Shown piece after piece: positions 35,783-47,683 of a DNA stretch of 64,000 nt. Under the pieces are notes generated by a model. It saw only the letters and a program-made list of their open reading frames with translations, was not told where the DNA came from and searched no databases. Both the position numbers and the translations under genes were made by a program. The stretch is taken from positions 15,433,712 through 15,497,711 of the forward strand of contig NC_060911.1 in assembly GCF_014805685.1 (NCBI RefSeq), in the 5' to 3' direction. The number at the start of each line of letters is the position of its first letter. Position 1 is the first letter of the stretch. This DNA comes from Silurus meridionalis (taxonomy: Eukaryota; Chordata; Actinopteri; Siluriformes; Siluridae).

Positions 35783-36770
35783 AACCACCAGCATCTCAGT
35801 GATCAGTGTCCAGTCCTGCTATGTTCTGAACAGTTTACTATTTATTCAAATGAAACGCTGATGTTTCTCTTGACAGTGGATCTCGTCCCCAATAATTCTG
35901 ACCTCATTACACTTCAATGCTGTGAGGTAGCATCAAAGCATTTTAAAGCATGCCAACAGATTGCAGCACAAGACTACACTCACAGTCACAGGGAGCACCG
36001 ATCTTCATAAGTCTGTGCACCAATAGACATCGTCCTGGAGCTGTGCAGCTGGTGCAGTTCTGACCAAGTGAAACAACACGATCTCACAAGACGTTCCAGA
36101 AAACTGCTGTATTGCTGTGCAAGGGGACTGTTTTAAAGCTGACAGTGTGGAAACGTAGATAAATAAAGTACTTTCTCGTAAACAGAGCTATACCTCGTAT
36201 ATATTACTCAGATTCTGACCCTGATTTAGTTTACATCATTATTATATATTTACGGGTGATGTATCATGTGGAATTCAATGTAGGTTGATCTTAGGCTCAT
36301 TACTGAAGACACTGAGACTTTTAAGGTTTTCCAGAGATGTCCCTTTTGTTTCTATGCAACAATCTCAGTAATGAAACACTCTGAAGATCTCCTTTTACCG
36401 AACAAATCTTTGAATGTTCAGATAGAGAGTTACACACTTTTCAGAGTATCCAATCTCAGACTGTGTTCTGTATTGAGTTGGACTTGTCTCAGTTTTGCAC
36501 GTTGGTTTTGATTAGCATGGTCTTGCTCTCGATTAAACGATTGTCAGGATGTTTGTGTTGTTTTTTCTTTTTTCTTTTCTTTTCATTAACAGGTTCGATA
36601 GCTTTGTTTCTCGATCTTGATCTTGACTCAGTCTTGACAATCCTACATCAAGAAAAACAAAACTGTCTAAATAGAAATAATAAATAAAAGCATGATTTAA
36701 GAAGATACAGACTAGAAACAAGTCAAAAGATCGTCCAGTGCAGCGAGATAATTACACTTGCTATGATTTT

Positions 36771-36837
36771 GCCGGAGTCCAAACTGCACAGTGACATTAA
36801 CTTTCATACACCAATAGGGACACTTAATAATCCATAT

Positions 36838-36871
<34 letters not shown>

Positions 36872-37376
36872 CTAGTTAAACATGCTCCTGAGGTTCCAGT
36901 GACCACTGTTCCTGCCCCTCTCCCCTCCGTGGATCTTCACACTTCTGTGCAGCTTGGGACGGTATCTCATCAACCACCTTGGGTGGTTCCATATAATTCC
37001 GGAGTAGAACGGGTGCTTTTGAGGACGGATTGGACTGTAGTTGGTTTTGGCGGTCTGCTGCACTGACCCGGGAGTGCAGTTTGCTTCTGATCGTCATCAC
37101 TGTACCCCGCAACTTCGTATATCTGCTTCAAATGGACATTTGGTGCAACCCAGATGAGGATGGGTTCCCTCTTGAGTCTGGTTCCTCTCAAGGTTTCTTC
37201 CTTGTGCCATCCCGGGGAGTTTTTCCTTGCCACAGTTGCTCATCAGGGACAAACTTACTTACAAAGAACATATTTACGTTTAATCACCACATTATCTGTG
37301 TAAAGCTGCTTTGAGACAATGTTCATTGTTAAAAGCGCTATACAAATAAAAATGAATTGAATTGAATTGAATTTTG
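36771..37376 (+). mobile_element. Retroelement with (ATTGA)n tail, inserted in unit 2
   Basis: 606 bp not present in unit 1 (empty site GCTATGATTTTTTGAAAT near 10,460). Ends in the widespread fish segment GCTGCTTTGAGACAATG ... AGCGCTATACAAATAAA followed by (ATTGA)n, the tail of a non-LTR element or SINE. Contains a TC microsatellite at about 36,840. Flanked by ATTTT on both sides. Confidence 0.7.
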
Positions 37377-38046
37377 TGAAATAAGAAAACTAATATCGAT
37401 TCTTTAGAAAAGAACAAAACGTCTTTAAATAAACATTAAAGCGCTCGTTTCAAGCAGCCAAATTAATCTGATCAACTTAAAACTTGCTTGTTTATTTTTT
37501 ATTTATTGATTTTAAGTTTGCTTTTTGTAATTTGTGTGAAAAGATCTGAAAACCAGAACAAGAGAATTCCTCTTAGTGCTCAGTCCTAAGTGTGATCAAG
37601 GCCTCAACTGATGGAAATAAAAATAACAAAAATCCTAATAATCGTACACAATTTGCTTTTGAATAGTTTTTATTTCTAAAATAAGATCAATAAGATTTTT
37701 ATCTCTAGAAATAAGGATGTAAGTCCTGACTAAATGAGGAGTTTTTGCGGTGTACAAGGCCGTGATAACCGAAGCCCAGCGGTGGGTTTTGGAGTCGAGA
37801 AGCCCATGATGAGACTGGGTCGTTCCTCATGAGTGCTCTACAACCTCTTTGCCAATACACCAGATAACCTTTGCATCCATCTTCTTCCTGTCTGATGCGA
37901 TTTCAAAACGTTTCACAACGACTTGTGTTGCTCAGGTGCATCTCAAACTCAGCACTGCAAACATTTCCTTTACACTGTTGCCAAATTCGGAGCGATGCTC
38001 AGGTGATTGCGTGCCAAGCGAATAGTTTGTATTTCCCCCGGCGCTG

Positions 38047-38140
38047 ATTGGCCTCTCCTGAGGAAAAACGCTCTTTATAAATCGGGTCTTCGAGCTGCCT
38101 GACATCGAGATCCTTCCTACTTTTCGAACTGCCTTGAAAG
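38047..38140 (+). promoter_or_regulatory. Promoter and exon 1 of C2 (ATTGG + TATA)
   Basis: ATTGG 38047-38051, TATAAAT 38076-38082 (29 bp apart), noncoding exon ending at 38140 before GTGAGA. Confidence 0.75.
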
Positions 38141-38233
38141 GTGAGATGATTAGCAAACTGCATTTTCTGCTGGTAAACTAACTGTGCTAACTTCTGTTTT
38201 GCGACTGTAGCTGTCGAAGATCGCAGAGGAACC

Positions 38234-38639
38234 ATGAAGGTCGTGTTTATCGCCGTGTGTCTGATCGGACTCGTCTGTGCCGTCCCTGTGAGTGCCGATT
38301 AGCCCACATAGCTTCTCTCTGTTCAGGTAGGAAAGATAACTCTCACACTAAAACTGTGATTGTGATTGCAGATAGATGATGAGCACCAGATCGAGAAGCG
38401 CTCAAACAGCCATTGGGTACGTAACCTGGTTCCTTCAGATTTCCACAGACAAATAGTAATCGATTCAAAATGATTTCTATTTAAATCTCTAACTTTGAGC
38501 ACGTATACGTTTTCAGTACCTCGGAGGCTACAACAACTACGACAACAACAACAACATGTTCAACTCTCTAATGCCCTTCCTGCTACTGCGTCTACTCAAC
38601 CCCCCTGCACCCGCCCCTGCACCCCCTGCTGGCAAATAA
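38234..38639 (+). CDS. Gene C2: micro-SCPP-like secreted peptide precursor
   Basis: Coding exons 38234-38287, 38372-38416 and 38517-38639, all phase 0, 73 residues. The signal peptide ends LIGLVCAVP. The acidic exon is IDDEHQIEKRSNSHW with a dibasic K-R. The last exon begins YLGGYNNYDNNNN (Gly/Tyr/Asn-rich), passes through a Leu-rich stretch MPFLLLRLLNPP and ends in PAPAPAPPAGK. Exon 2 starts at 38211; AATAAA at 38679-38684. It is the intact partner of the deleted C1. The precursor would be secreted and may be cut after K-R; it lacks the S-S-S-G-E motif of its relatives. Function unknown. Confidence 0.82.
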
Positions 38640-38684
38640 GAGAAGCGAAGCGTTGCAATGATGCATTTCTTGAAAGCAAATAAA

Positions 38685-40756
38685 ACGATTTGACTTGAAC
38701 TGCACTCTTGTGTAAAATGCGTCTCATTTTGTACCGAAATCGAATACTGAACACCGTCCTCAACTCAATCTTTATATTTATTTCTTTTAATATTTATAAC
38801 TTTCTTTTTTATATATAACTAATTAGCATAATCTCTGATCTCAGATTTTAGTCAGTCTTTGATATCATGATGGGTTGGGGTGCAGTCAGCGTTTACATTC
38901 ATCCCAAAGGTGTTCAATAGGGTTGGAGCTCTATAGCAGGAGATCTTTATCATCTTCCAACCCATGGAAAGCAGATCTTCATGGGGCTGGCTTTGTGCAC
39001 TTTGGGTCAGGTTGGAACAGGTCTCAGGTGAAGGGAAAATTTCGTCCAAATACAGTTCATTGTCTCACACTTTTTAAGAAAGAAGCACATATGGCTGGAA
39101 AAATGGACCGTGAGTTCTCAATTTGCCCCAATTACAGCCTTACAGACTTTTGGCACTCAAGCTGTCAGTTTGTTGATGGAATCAGAAGTGTTGTGTTCAA
39201 GAGCACCTTCATCAACACCATGACCTGAGGCACCAGAGTCTGAGTCAAGCCTGAGTGTAAGAATGGACTTAAACTAGCAGAACACCACATGTGACCGAGT
39301 CAATGTCAAGTTCAAAACCAGGACCAGGTGTCCCGATACGTATATGTTTTCTTTGCTTTATTATCAGAAATAAAATTCCCCATGAATGAACTAAAATAAC
39401 CTGCCTACTTTGGAATTGTGTTCAAATAAGAATATATATGCACATAGGGCAGGTTAAACCCGGTTCACCCCGGCCCATTGTACTCGCAAGCGCCGCAGAG
39501 TAATCCGAATTTATATCCCTGGCTTAGGGAGGTAGAGGAGCCTGCACAGAAAACACTCATACACCTTCCTGAGATTTAAGCTCCAAACGAGCTGCGCCTT
39601 ATTTTGAAATGGAGTTACTTGAAATGTTCTTGATCTCTATAAATCCAGGCACAGACATTTACACTTTGTACTGCAATAAGAACAAGGCAACAAACTCAAT
39701 ACTGTATATTCACAACTCCAATACTTTGTATTTTATCAGGAAGTGGGAGCTCAGTGGTTAAGGCTCTGGGTTACTGATCAGGGGGTCATGATTTCAAGCT
39801 CCAGTATCGCAAAGCTGCAACTCTTCGGTCCCTTAAGCAAGGCCCTTAAACTTCTGTTCTCCAGAGTGTAGTTTATAAGAGTTTAGGATTCTCACATGGG
39901 CTTTTTACAGCACAGTGAAATTATTCTTTGCATATTTGGAGTCAGAGCACGAGGTCAGCCATGATACAGAAATAAGGATTAAGGGAATTTCTCAGAGGCC
40001 CCAAGAATGGCAACTTTGTAATACCAGGGCTTGAACCCCTGACACTCTGATCAGTAACCCACAGCTTTAACCACTGAGTAAAATAACTGTTTTTTATGAT
40101 TAGACAAGATCATGGATTCGTAGTAACATTAGGAACCTGCGCCAATTTTACTTTATCCAACCTGAAACACCTCACAAAGGCTGGACTGGTTCGAAGAGAA
40201 CTTTTCCATACCACCTGGTCAGGCTGATCGCACAGCAGAGGGTTCCATCCAGTGATTGTTCTGGCCAATCTGTTACAGATAGAACAGCATAGCGTATGAC
40301 AAAATAAAGTGATGAATCTCCTTGTTTAAACGATTTCCTTTTTCCTATTATATCAGCAGCAAAGTGGCCAGAAGTACTGGAAAACTGACTTTTGTGGTTC
40401 TTCCTTAAATTGTACAACAATTTTATCGGATGTCTTTGAATGCAGAAGCATGAATATTTTCCCTTCACTTGAACTAGGAGATCCAAACCTGTTCCGGACG
40501 CTTTCCATACATTGTACTGGAAGATCTCTGCTCAGCTCCAACCCTGGTGAACAACTTTGGGATAAATTGGGATGAAACATTATTTACTTATTTAAGTTAT
40601 TTAACATAAATCAGTTTCAGAACATGGAGTGATTCATGCTTTCAGCTTGACAGCAAATGTGTTTGGATGAATTTGGGTTGCATCTGATTAAAACGAGATG
40701 TTATGAATGCTAATTATAATGTGTCATTAGCACTGATGAAGCTGTATATATGATTT

Positions 40757-40812
<56 letters not shown>

Positions 40813-40860
40813 CATAAATATATACATATTCTTTGTGTTTCACAATGACTTGTTTTGCTC
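38685..40860. other. Intergenic end of unit 2 with Tc1 and SINE pieces
   Basis: Contains Tc1-like remnant text at about 38,870-39,105 and 40,330-40,580, and a tRNA-SINE-like piece at 39,735-39,900. A CA/TA run is at 40,760-40,815. No gene seen. Confidence 0.5.
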
Positions 40861-40960
40861 AGGTGTGACCAAATTTCACCCAAACACAAAAAGCTGACTT
40901 CATGAATCATGGCATGTTTTTGAATTTTGCATGTTTCCAAATAAAGTCACACGGTCACTG

Positions 40961-41065
40961 ATTGGTCATTTTTGGGCTGTAAATGCCTTTATAAAGGAGC
41001 TCCTCGTACAATGCGAACACATTCCCAAAGTCTTCTACTCAAATCTTTTTCGGCTGGTTTTGAAG
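40961..41065 (+). promoter_or_regulatory. Promoter and exon 1 of gene D (ATTGG + TATA)
   Basis: TGATTGGTCA with ATTGG at 40961-40965, TATAAA at 40990-40995 (29 bp apart), noncoding exon ending at 41065 before GTAAGA. Confidence 0.75.
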
Positions 41066-41157
41066 GTAAGATGGTGTCTGCTCTGTAGGAGCTTCTGCAT
41101 TTAAGAGATGTTCAACAAACTGTTTTTTTTTTTTTTTTAGAGGTCGCAGGGGGAAGC

Positions 41158-41570
41158 ATGAAGATCGTGATCATTGCAGTGTGCCTTATCGGGCTTGTCT
41201 GTGCCACTCAGGTGAATTCTCATACATTCTTCTCTTTGTTTAAGTTCGGTCCAAACTTTTGCACTGCAAGAAATTGTTTTTTATTACAGGTTGATGAAGA
41301 GCTGGAGCGAGAGAAGCGTTCGTCCAGCGGCGAGGTCTGTAACATGTTTAAGTAAATCATCTGCATGACCACACTATTTCATCTGCAATGACTTTAATAA
41401 CACTATACCTCTGTCTTTCCCAGGGGTATGGAGGACGATTCATGCCGTCCTACTATCCTTACTACTTCAACAACAACAATAACAACAATCTTCTTCAAAC
41501 TCTACTGCCCCTCCTACTACTCCTTCCTACCCCAGCACCTGCTCCTGCACCTCCTGCTGGAGGCAAATAA
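41158..41570 (+). CDS. Gene D: micro-SCPP-like secreted peptide precursor
   Basis: Coding exons 41158-41211, 41290-41334 and 41424-41570, phase 0, 81 residues. The signal peptide is MKIVIIAVCLIGLVCATQ. The second exon is VDEELEREKRSSSGE, with R-E-K-R, a textbook furin-type site, directly before a serine cluster that includes S-G-E (S-x-E kinase motif). The third exon starts GYGGRFMPSYYPYYF, has seven Asn in a row, a Leu-rich run and the tail PTPAPAPAPPAGGK. Exon 2 begins at 41141 after a long T-run and AG. ATTAAA lies at 41637-41642. Predicted products after cleavage are a short acidic propeptide and a 53-residue peptide. The family role is inferred; receptor, matrix or mineral function is not shown by the sequence. 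Confidence 0.87.
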
Positions 41571-41749
41571 GACAATATTATATTGACAATTCCAAAATGT
41601 ATGAAGTACTCAAACATTTCTTTGTCATTTCTTACAATTAAACACATTTCTGTAACCTACTTATATGCATGATGTGGTCAGTAATGGTTTTATTGGTTTT
41701 ATTCTGATTCTCAGGATGATTTCAGGGATTTGATATCCCTGAGCTCCAT

Positions 41750-42200
41750 GCAAAATGGGATGCTGGGTAAAATGTAAAAAAAAAAAAACCCAGAATGCAA
41801 CGATTTGCAAATCACATAAGTCCATATTTTATTCCAAATAAAACATTGAAAACACTAAAACTGAGGAAATGTACCATTTTAAGAAAAAAGTAAGGTCATT
41901 TCAAATTTGATGGCTGCAACACGTCTCAAAAACTTTGGGATAAAGCAAAAACAAAGTCTGGAAAAAGTATGTGATTAGTTCAGGAAAGGTAGGCTAAATC
42001 TCTATCATGCAAAGAAGAAGGCATGCGTGAACATGATCCAAAAACGGTGTAAAAAGTGGAAAACTGTTCTCTGGTCAGACGATTTGAAATTGTAATTTCT
42101 TTTTGTAAATCATGGACATGGTCCTCCAGACTAAAGAGGAGAGGAACTATCCAGCTCAGTTCACAAAACCTCATTTCTGATGGTTTGGGAGTACATGCTA
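41750..42200. mobile_element. Decayed interspersed repeat (DNA-transposon-like)
   Basis: Phrases such as TTTGATGGCTGCAACACGTCTCAAAAACTTTGGGAT belong to a repeat common in fish genomes. No intact frame or clear ends. The next 750 bases (42,200-42,950) hold nothing I recognise. Confidence 0.45.
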
Positions 42201-42962
42201 CTAATTAGAGTTGTAAGTGCAGACTAGTTATTTTTATTTTAAGAAATTTGGAACTAAACATTAGCTGCCAAGTGCATGATGTAAAAGACTGTAAATATCA
42301 GGATGTATTCCTCTAGTGATAAACCCTCACCATAAAAAAACAATCGATAATAATGAAGCTCTGTTACTACAATCTAATTTCTAAGGATCTTATTTTAGAT
42401 CTGGGTGCAAGAAAAAATCTGGTGTTTCTACCCAGATTTATTGGAGCTCATAGAACCCCACAGAAACACTACTCCATATTAATTACCTGTACCTGAGGAG
42501 TGTAGAAAAAAATTACATTTGGGTTCCACAAGTTTTTCAGCTTTCTGTTGCTTCAACAAATCATGGCCAGAATGCTCCACCTAACCAATACACATGCTGC
42601 TGACTTCTTTGAATCTGCAAGCAGTTGACCTGAGTCAGTTGGTGGGTTTATGTGGCCCAAGAGTCGTGTCCAAGAGTGTAGTGTGGGTGAACTGGAAATA
42701 TTTGGTGAACCGATTTGAATAACAAGTCGTGAGCACAGATTTGATTTTAAAATCTGATAAGAAAATAAACGTTAAGGCGTATACGATCATCTCATCACTA
42801 CCACAATGTCATAATGTGCTTAAAGAAAAGATTAAAGGCAAGATTTCCAGTTTCACAATGATCCTAATAACATTCCCTCAGAAAGAACGAAACAGAACCA
42901 CACCAGCAATGTATGCTACACCCATTTCACATGCTGTGTAATTGGACCATGAATTGTTTTTC

Positions 42963-43033
42963 ATTGGTCAATCATGGCTGAAAATGAGTATAAAAGGGAT
43001 TGGTGTGAAGAGCGCACATACTCTACTGCGAAC
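42963..43033 (+). promoter_or_regulatory. Promoter of gene E (ATTGG + TATA)
   Basis: ATTGG 42963-42967, TATAAAA 42989-42995 (26 bp apart). Unlike its relatives, transcript sequence appears to run on to the ATG without a 5' UTR intron. Confidence 0.72.
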
Positions 43034-43068
43034 GTAAGAATACACATATCTGCTTCATCTGGATCATC

Positions 43069-43962
43069 ATGAAGATCGTGTTGGTGTTGATGGCTGTGTG
43101 CTTTATTGCACTCTCCTTTGCTGTTCCTGTAAGTACTGAACTTTGTGGAACGGGTCATTTATTTTGTTCGATAAAAGAAAGAATGCAGGGTTGGTAGATG
43201 ATTATACATTTAAGAATTATAGAATGCCATGCAAAAAAACCCAAAGAATTTGAAAAAAAATAATAATAATTTGAAATATGATTTTTTTCTTCTTATTCCT
43301 GAGATTCTGAGATATTATGCAAATACTGATGCCATTAATATTCATTTCATAGGTGGAAGATGAACATGAACGAGAGAAGCGCTCGTCCAGCGGAGAGGTC
43401 GGTAACAGCCTCACAGCATAATGCTGCCCCCACCCTGCTTTTTTATGGCTATCTTCGGTCTTCTTTGGGTGATCAGCTCCTTGATAGTGGTCAAACACTT
43501 TTGCAATAGTGGCTGACAATAATGGCAATAATAAACAGACATTAGCACCACATGCTTTGGGTGATATAAGCAGGCTTGAGGAAGAGTTTTCTTTCTTTAG
43601 CCAACCTACCTCATATCGCAGACATATGAAGAATGCTGATGATTCAGGAAGTGACCTTCACGCCCCATATTTCTGCTGCTCCTTTAACATTATAAAAAGT
43701 CTCTAAGTGGGAAAATATCTCACCTCATTTATCTTGGTTTGACATTTCACATTACAAACGCCAACAAAACAGAGGTGTTAAAACTTGCTGTATATGTAAT
43801 TAATATGCTTTACTGTTATCTGTTAACTTCTAGATCTTCAGAGGAAGATCATGGTATCCAAACACTTACCCCAACTCCAATGGCGAGAATGACCTGATGA
43901 ATCTTATTCTGCCCCTGCTGCTGGCACGCCTGATTCCTGCCCCTAACAATACAACAGGATAA
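43069..43962 (+). CDS. Gene E: micro-SCPP-like secreted peptide precursor
   Basis: Coding exons 43069-43128, 43353-43397 and 43834-43962, phase 0, 77 residues. The signal peptide ends VCFIALSFAVP. The acidic exon is VEDEHEREKRSSSGE (R-E-K-R then S-x-E). The last exon starts IFRGRSWYPNTYPNS, continues NLILPLLLARL and ends IPAPNNTTG, with overlapping N-x-T glycosylation sites in place of the long Pro/Ala tail. AATAAA at 43976-43981. Intron 3 carries a Tc1-like fragment near 43,405 (CCTCACAGCATAATGCTGCC) that is also in gene F's intron. The 5' leader GAATACACATATCTGCTTCA...CATC runs directly into ATG, as though exon 1 and exon 2 of the G genes were fused. Confidence 0.82.
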
Positions 43963-44143
43963 TTATTTGACTCACAATAAATGTAATGCTGTGTCTTATA
44001 ATTGGTAGCTCTTTAAAATAAAGACCATGATAAGCACAACTGTGTCTGGGCTGTGTATGATCTTTTGAGTCAAAGACTATTACAGATTACACCACAACAT
44101 CAAAAATCTATGTTGAGTTCAAATGTGTGTATAAGATGTGAAC

Positions 44144-44380
44144 TTTCTTTCGGCTTCTCCCGTTAGGGGTCGCCACAGCGGATCCTCCGCATGTTTTGAT
44201 TTGGCACATGTTTTTTTTTTTTTTTACGCTGGATGCCCTTCCTAACGCAACCCTCCCCAATTTATCCGGGCTTGGGACCGGCACTGAGAGTGGCTGGGGA
44301 TGGTTCCCTGAACGGGAATCGAACCCGGGTCGCAGCGGTGAGAGCGCTGCATCGTAACCACTAGACCAGCAGGGGACCTG
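44144..44380 (-). mobile_element. tRNA-Glu-derived SINE
   Basis: Minus strand begins GTCCCCTGCTGGTCTAGTGG, includes a tRNA-like ACCCGGGTTCGATTCCCG B box and ends in the conserved CTGTGGCGACCCCTAACGGG tail region. Perfect 16-bp target duplication TGTATAAGATGTGAAC at 44128-44143 and 44381-44396. It is a SINE, not a functional tRNA gene. Confidence 0.88.
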
Positions 44381-44552
44381 TGTATAAGATGTGAACAATT
44401 AATATAAATCAACAACGTGATTTTAAATTCGAGACTCATGTCGTGGATACTGCATTAATTAAACAACAACAGAAACAAAACAAAAAATTCTTCGGAATTC
44501 AGAATAGATTTTTTAAATATCATTTGCAAAGAAATATTTCAACCAGTCAGTG

Positions 44553-45354
44553 TACCGTAATTTATGTAACCGCACCCATATATAAGCCGCACCCACTGAA
44601 TCTGACAAAGATTTTTATTTTGAACATCAATAAGCCGCACCTGTCTATAAGCCTACACTGAAACTAATGAACTTTACTCACGCTTTAATGAAAGACAGTG
44701 TCTGTTACACGGTGTAACGGGTGAAATATGTTGTGGCTCCTTTAAGAGCAGAGCGGTATTTTGGGAATAACCTGCCGCCGCATTTTCCGGTATTACTGCG
44801 TGTGTGTAAGACCGAGGAATATGTCCTTATTATTTTCTGATGCTTAGTTCTAAGTTTCTTTGACTAACCCGTAACACTGTTGCCAAGAAAAATAAAAAAG
44901 CACAAGTTTTGGAAACCTGTCTGTGCTTATATGATTTCTGTTGTAACTGGAGTTAGCAAGCTCTCCCTTCACCCAGACTCAATGCGCTACAACGGCTTGT
45001 ATCTAAACAGTAGCCGACCAAGAAAGTCATTGTTCACTGTCTTCCTCCTTCCTTTCACAACTATTTCTCTCTGGGAGTTTATCTTTTGGCATCGTCGTGC
45101 GTTTAAAAATCAACACCTGTGGAAGTTTTTCTCCCGATGCCGTGCAGCTCAGAACACAGGTGAGGTGCGTTTTTTTCATTTCCGTTTGGAAATTTAATTG
45201 GTCTTATGTTATGGGGCTCAGTTTTTTGGCTTAAAGTTTGTAAAAAACAGGAAAAACTCAGGGAAAATTAATAAATTCGCCGTTCCGTTGTTTAAGCCGC
45301 GGGGTTCAAAACGTGGGGAAAAAAGTAGTGGCTTATAGTCCGAAAAATACGGTA
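44553..45354. mobile_element. Non-autonomous DNA transposon with 'AAGCCGCAC' termini
   Basis: Ends TACCGTA...ATATAAGCCGCACCC and its inverse GTGGCTTATAGTCCGAAAAATACGGTA. 802 bp, no transposase frame. The terminal type is seen in many fish genomes; the superfamily is not certain. Confidence 0.6.
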
Positions 45355-45429
45355 GTTTGATGACAATTAGTTTTGGTTGAGTAATATAATAGACATCTTA
45401 CTACATCTCACTACATTTCACAGATGTGA

Positions 45430-46060
45430 TGTGCAGTGCCATTTGTTTCTCCCAGTATTTCACAGTCTTGTCCAAATGTTCTGCAGCAAACTTTATTCTT
45501 TAAACGAGCTTCAACATGCTTTTTTCTTCAGCAGTGGAGTCTCACGTGGTGAGCGTGCACACAGGACATGGAGGTTCAGTGCATTACTTATTGTTTTCTT
45601 TTAAACAATTGCTTTCTGAAGCTCTTCACAAATGGTCCTTGGCTTTTGGACAACTCTTCTGATATTCTTTTCACTCCTCTGTCTGAAATCTTGAGGAGCA
45701 TCTGGTCATGGGCAATTTATGTTGAAATGTTTTTTCCACTTCTGGATTATGGCCCCAGGAGTGGTCACTGGAACATTGAGAAGTTTAGAAATCCTTCTGT
45801 AACCAATGCCATCGGTATGTTTTCCAACAATAAGGTTGTGAAGGTCTTTGCTCTTTGCTTTTACATATCATGAGATGTTTCTTGTGTGACACCTTGGTAA
45901 TGGAACACCTTTATACAGGCCATCAGCTGAGATTGAAGCAGCTGATATTGATTTGCACTGACACGGGGCAGGACTGCTTTCTAATTACTGATTGATTTCA
46001 GCTGGTGTCTTGGCTTCCATGCATTTTTTTCACTGTGTTCAATACTTTTATCACTCCCAT
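45430..46060. mobile_element. Interspersed repeat, decayed
   Basis: Lines such as GGTCATGGGCAATTTATGTT and CTTGTGTGACACCTTGGTAA belong to a widespread fish repeat. The open frames 45,377-45,873 are weak and repeat-derived. Not a host gene. Confidence 0.5.
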
Positions 46061-46223
46061 GAACATCTGTCATAATGTGCTGTGAGATTAGACAGTATTT
46101 TGAAAAGATGACACATTTCGAAAGAGCGAATCGGTGTCACGCCTCGTTTCCCAACCGTGTGTATTAATGTGTATTACACATTACATATTGTAACCTGGGT
46201 TGTTGTGGCAGGAGTCATTTCTG

Positions 46224-46304
46224 ATTGGTCAACTGTGGGCTGGAAATCAGTATAAAACAGTAGGTAGGAGATTAGAGATAAGGCATTACGACAGTGAATA
46301 GGAG
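46224..46304 (+). promoter_or_regulatory. Promoter and exon 1 of F (ATTGG + TATA)
   Basis: ATTGG 46224-46228, TATAAAA 46251-46257 (27 bp apart), exon 1 ends at 46304 before GTGAGC. Confidence 0.72.
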
Positions 46305-46389
46305 GTGAGCTCGGTCATTTGTTACATTTAAATTGGTCACAGGTTTAATAACCTGGATTTATTACGCATTTATTTATTCTTATTTACAG

Positions 46390-47030
46390 CTAGAATTCAG
46401 AATCGTCACAATCGTGTTGGTGTTCCTTTCCGTCTGCTTTATTGCAGTCTCCTGTGCTGTTCCTGTAAGTTCTGTAGTCACTATAGTTTCCAGTCAATCC
46501 TTTCAAAATACTTCCGACTGCTGAGCTCCAGCTAAGATTTATCTTCTAAATGTTTAGATCATTAATATTTGTTAAAAAAACACAAAACATTTTTTCTCAG
46601 GTTAAGAATGAGCAGAACTGCTCAACTAGCCAGGTTAGTAACAACCTCACAGCATGATACTGCCCCCACCATGCTTTACTCTGGTTATGTATGGTTTTCT
46701 TTGGGTAATAAACTCTCTTGGTAGTGCCTTTTAGAAGTTCAGGTCTGGTTTCATTTGACATTTAACCCATTCTGCTTTGTGTTGAGATGATTTTAGTGGT
46801 TTGAACATTATTGTTTTTATATTTATATCATGAGAAACACATTTATTTTCTGTTTCCAGTCTAACGAAAGAGAACAGTCCAACCCAACAGTGATACCGGG
46901 AAACTCAATGCCTCAATCCCTCGATCCTGATCTCAATGGCATCAACATGCTGGATGTTCTGCTACCCTTGCTGATAGCAGGTCTAGCCCCTGCCCCGGCT
47001 CCTGCCCCCGCACCTGCAGGAGGCAAATAA
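46390..47030 (+). pseudogene. Gene F: micro-SCPP-like gene lacking its ATG
   Basis: Exons 46390-46464, 46601-46633 and 46860-47030, open and phase 0. Exon 2 encodes a clear signal-like stretch (VLVFLSVCFIAVSCAVP), but the position of the start codon in genes E and G (CATCATGAAGATC) reads CGTCACAATC here. No ATG exists in exon 1 or exon 2. Exon 3 is short (VKNEQNCSTSQ) without the E-K-R-S-S-S-G-E part. Exon 4 (56 residues) stays open, starting SNEREQSNPTVIPGN and ending with PAPAPAPAPAGGK. AATAAA at 47082-47087. Either a young pseudogene, a gene with a non-AUG start, or one with an unseen upstream exon. Confidence 0.65.
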
Positions 47031-47406
47031 GGCCACCAAATATAATGATCATGTTTTGTGTGATTATCAAAAGTTTCTTGAAATAAAAATGATGATACAC
47101 ATAATAATATTGTGAGTCATTAACAGTAAAGTAGACGTGCGTTATTCCATGAACACATAATGATTGTAGGCGCATAATTAACTGTCAGTGTGGACAGATA
47201 GAAACACCAAGATGTGCTATTTGGATGTGCAGCTAAATAATAATATTTACTTCAATTAAATTTATTACAATAAGCTTAGAATCAGCAAACAATAAGCAAA
47301 CATATAAAAAGAATATTATTTGTAATAAATAACTAATTTAATTGCCAACATGTTTTGTAGAAGAAAACCATTTGTTGCTTTTTTTTTTTTTTTTTAAGTA
47401 AATCCA

Positions 47407-47683
47407 TCTGGTCTGGAGCTGTTTTTTATGTTTTGGGCTTCTCAGTTCAATGAGGTGGAATTTAAACATTAATACTTCAGTTTGGAATGATGTAGAAAAT
47501 CAGATGCTTCAACCATCATGGGGACATCATGAATTCATTGTGTTTCTAGATTGAAGTGAAGGAACTTGATTTTCTTGAGCAGAACAACGTGGAACACCGA
47601 CTGCTCCAAATGTCTGGTGACACTGCCTGAACTCACTAATGTTATTTTTTCCCTGAAAAGCACAAATTCCCAAACACAATCGC
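47407..47683. repeat. 275-bp direct repeat, copy 1
   Basis: From TGGTCTGGAGCTGTTTTTTA to AAATTCCCAAACACAATC; copy 2 at 48,383-48,657. Both keep one short open frame after TTCTAG (starting IEVKELDFLEQNN in copy 1, IEIKELDFLEQNN in copy 2) ending at the same TGA. Probably repeat-derived. Confidence 0.75.

Noticed and set aside
44290..44380. Functional tRNA-Glu gene
   Set aside because: It is the head of a SINE with a tail, A-rich linker and 16-bp target duplication. The tRNA part has mismatches in the stem region.
45377..45873. Open frames with VIFHS/LLNNCFLKLF-type sequence
   Set aside because: They lie in a widespread decayed repeat, with no conserved motif or start context.
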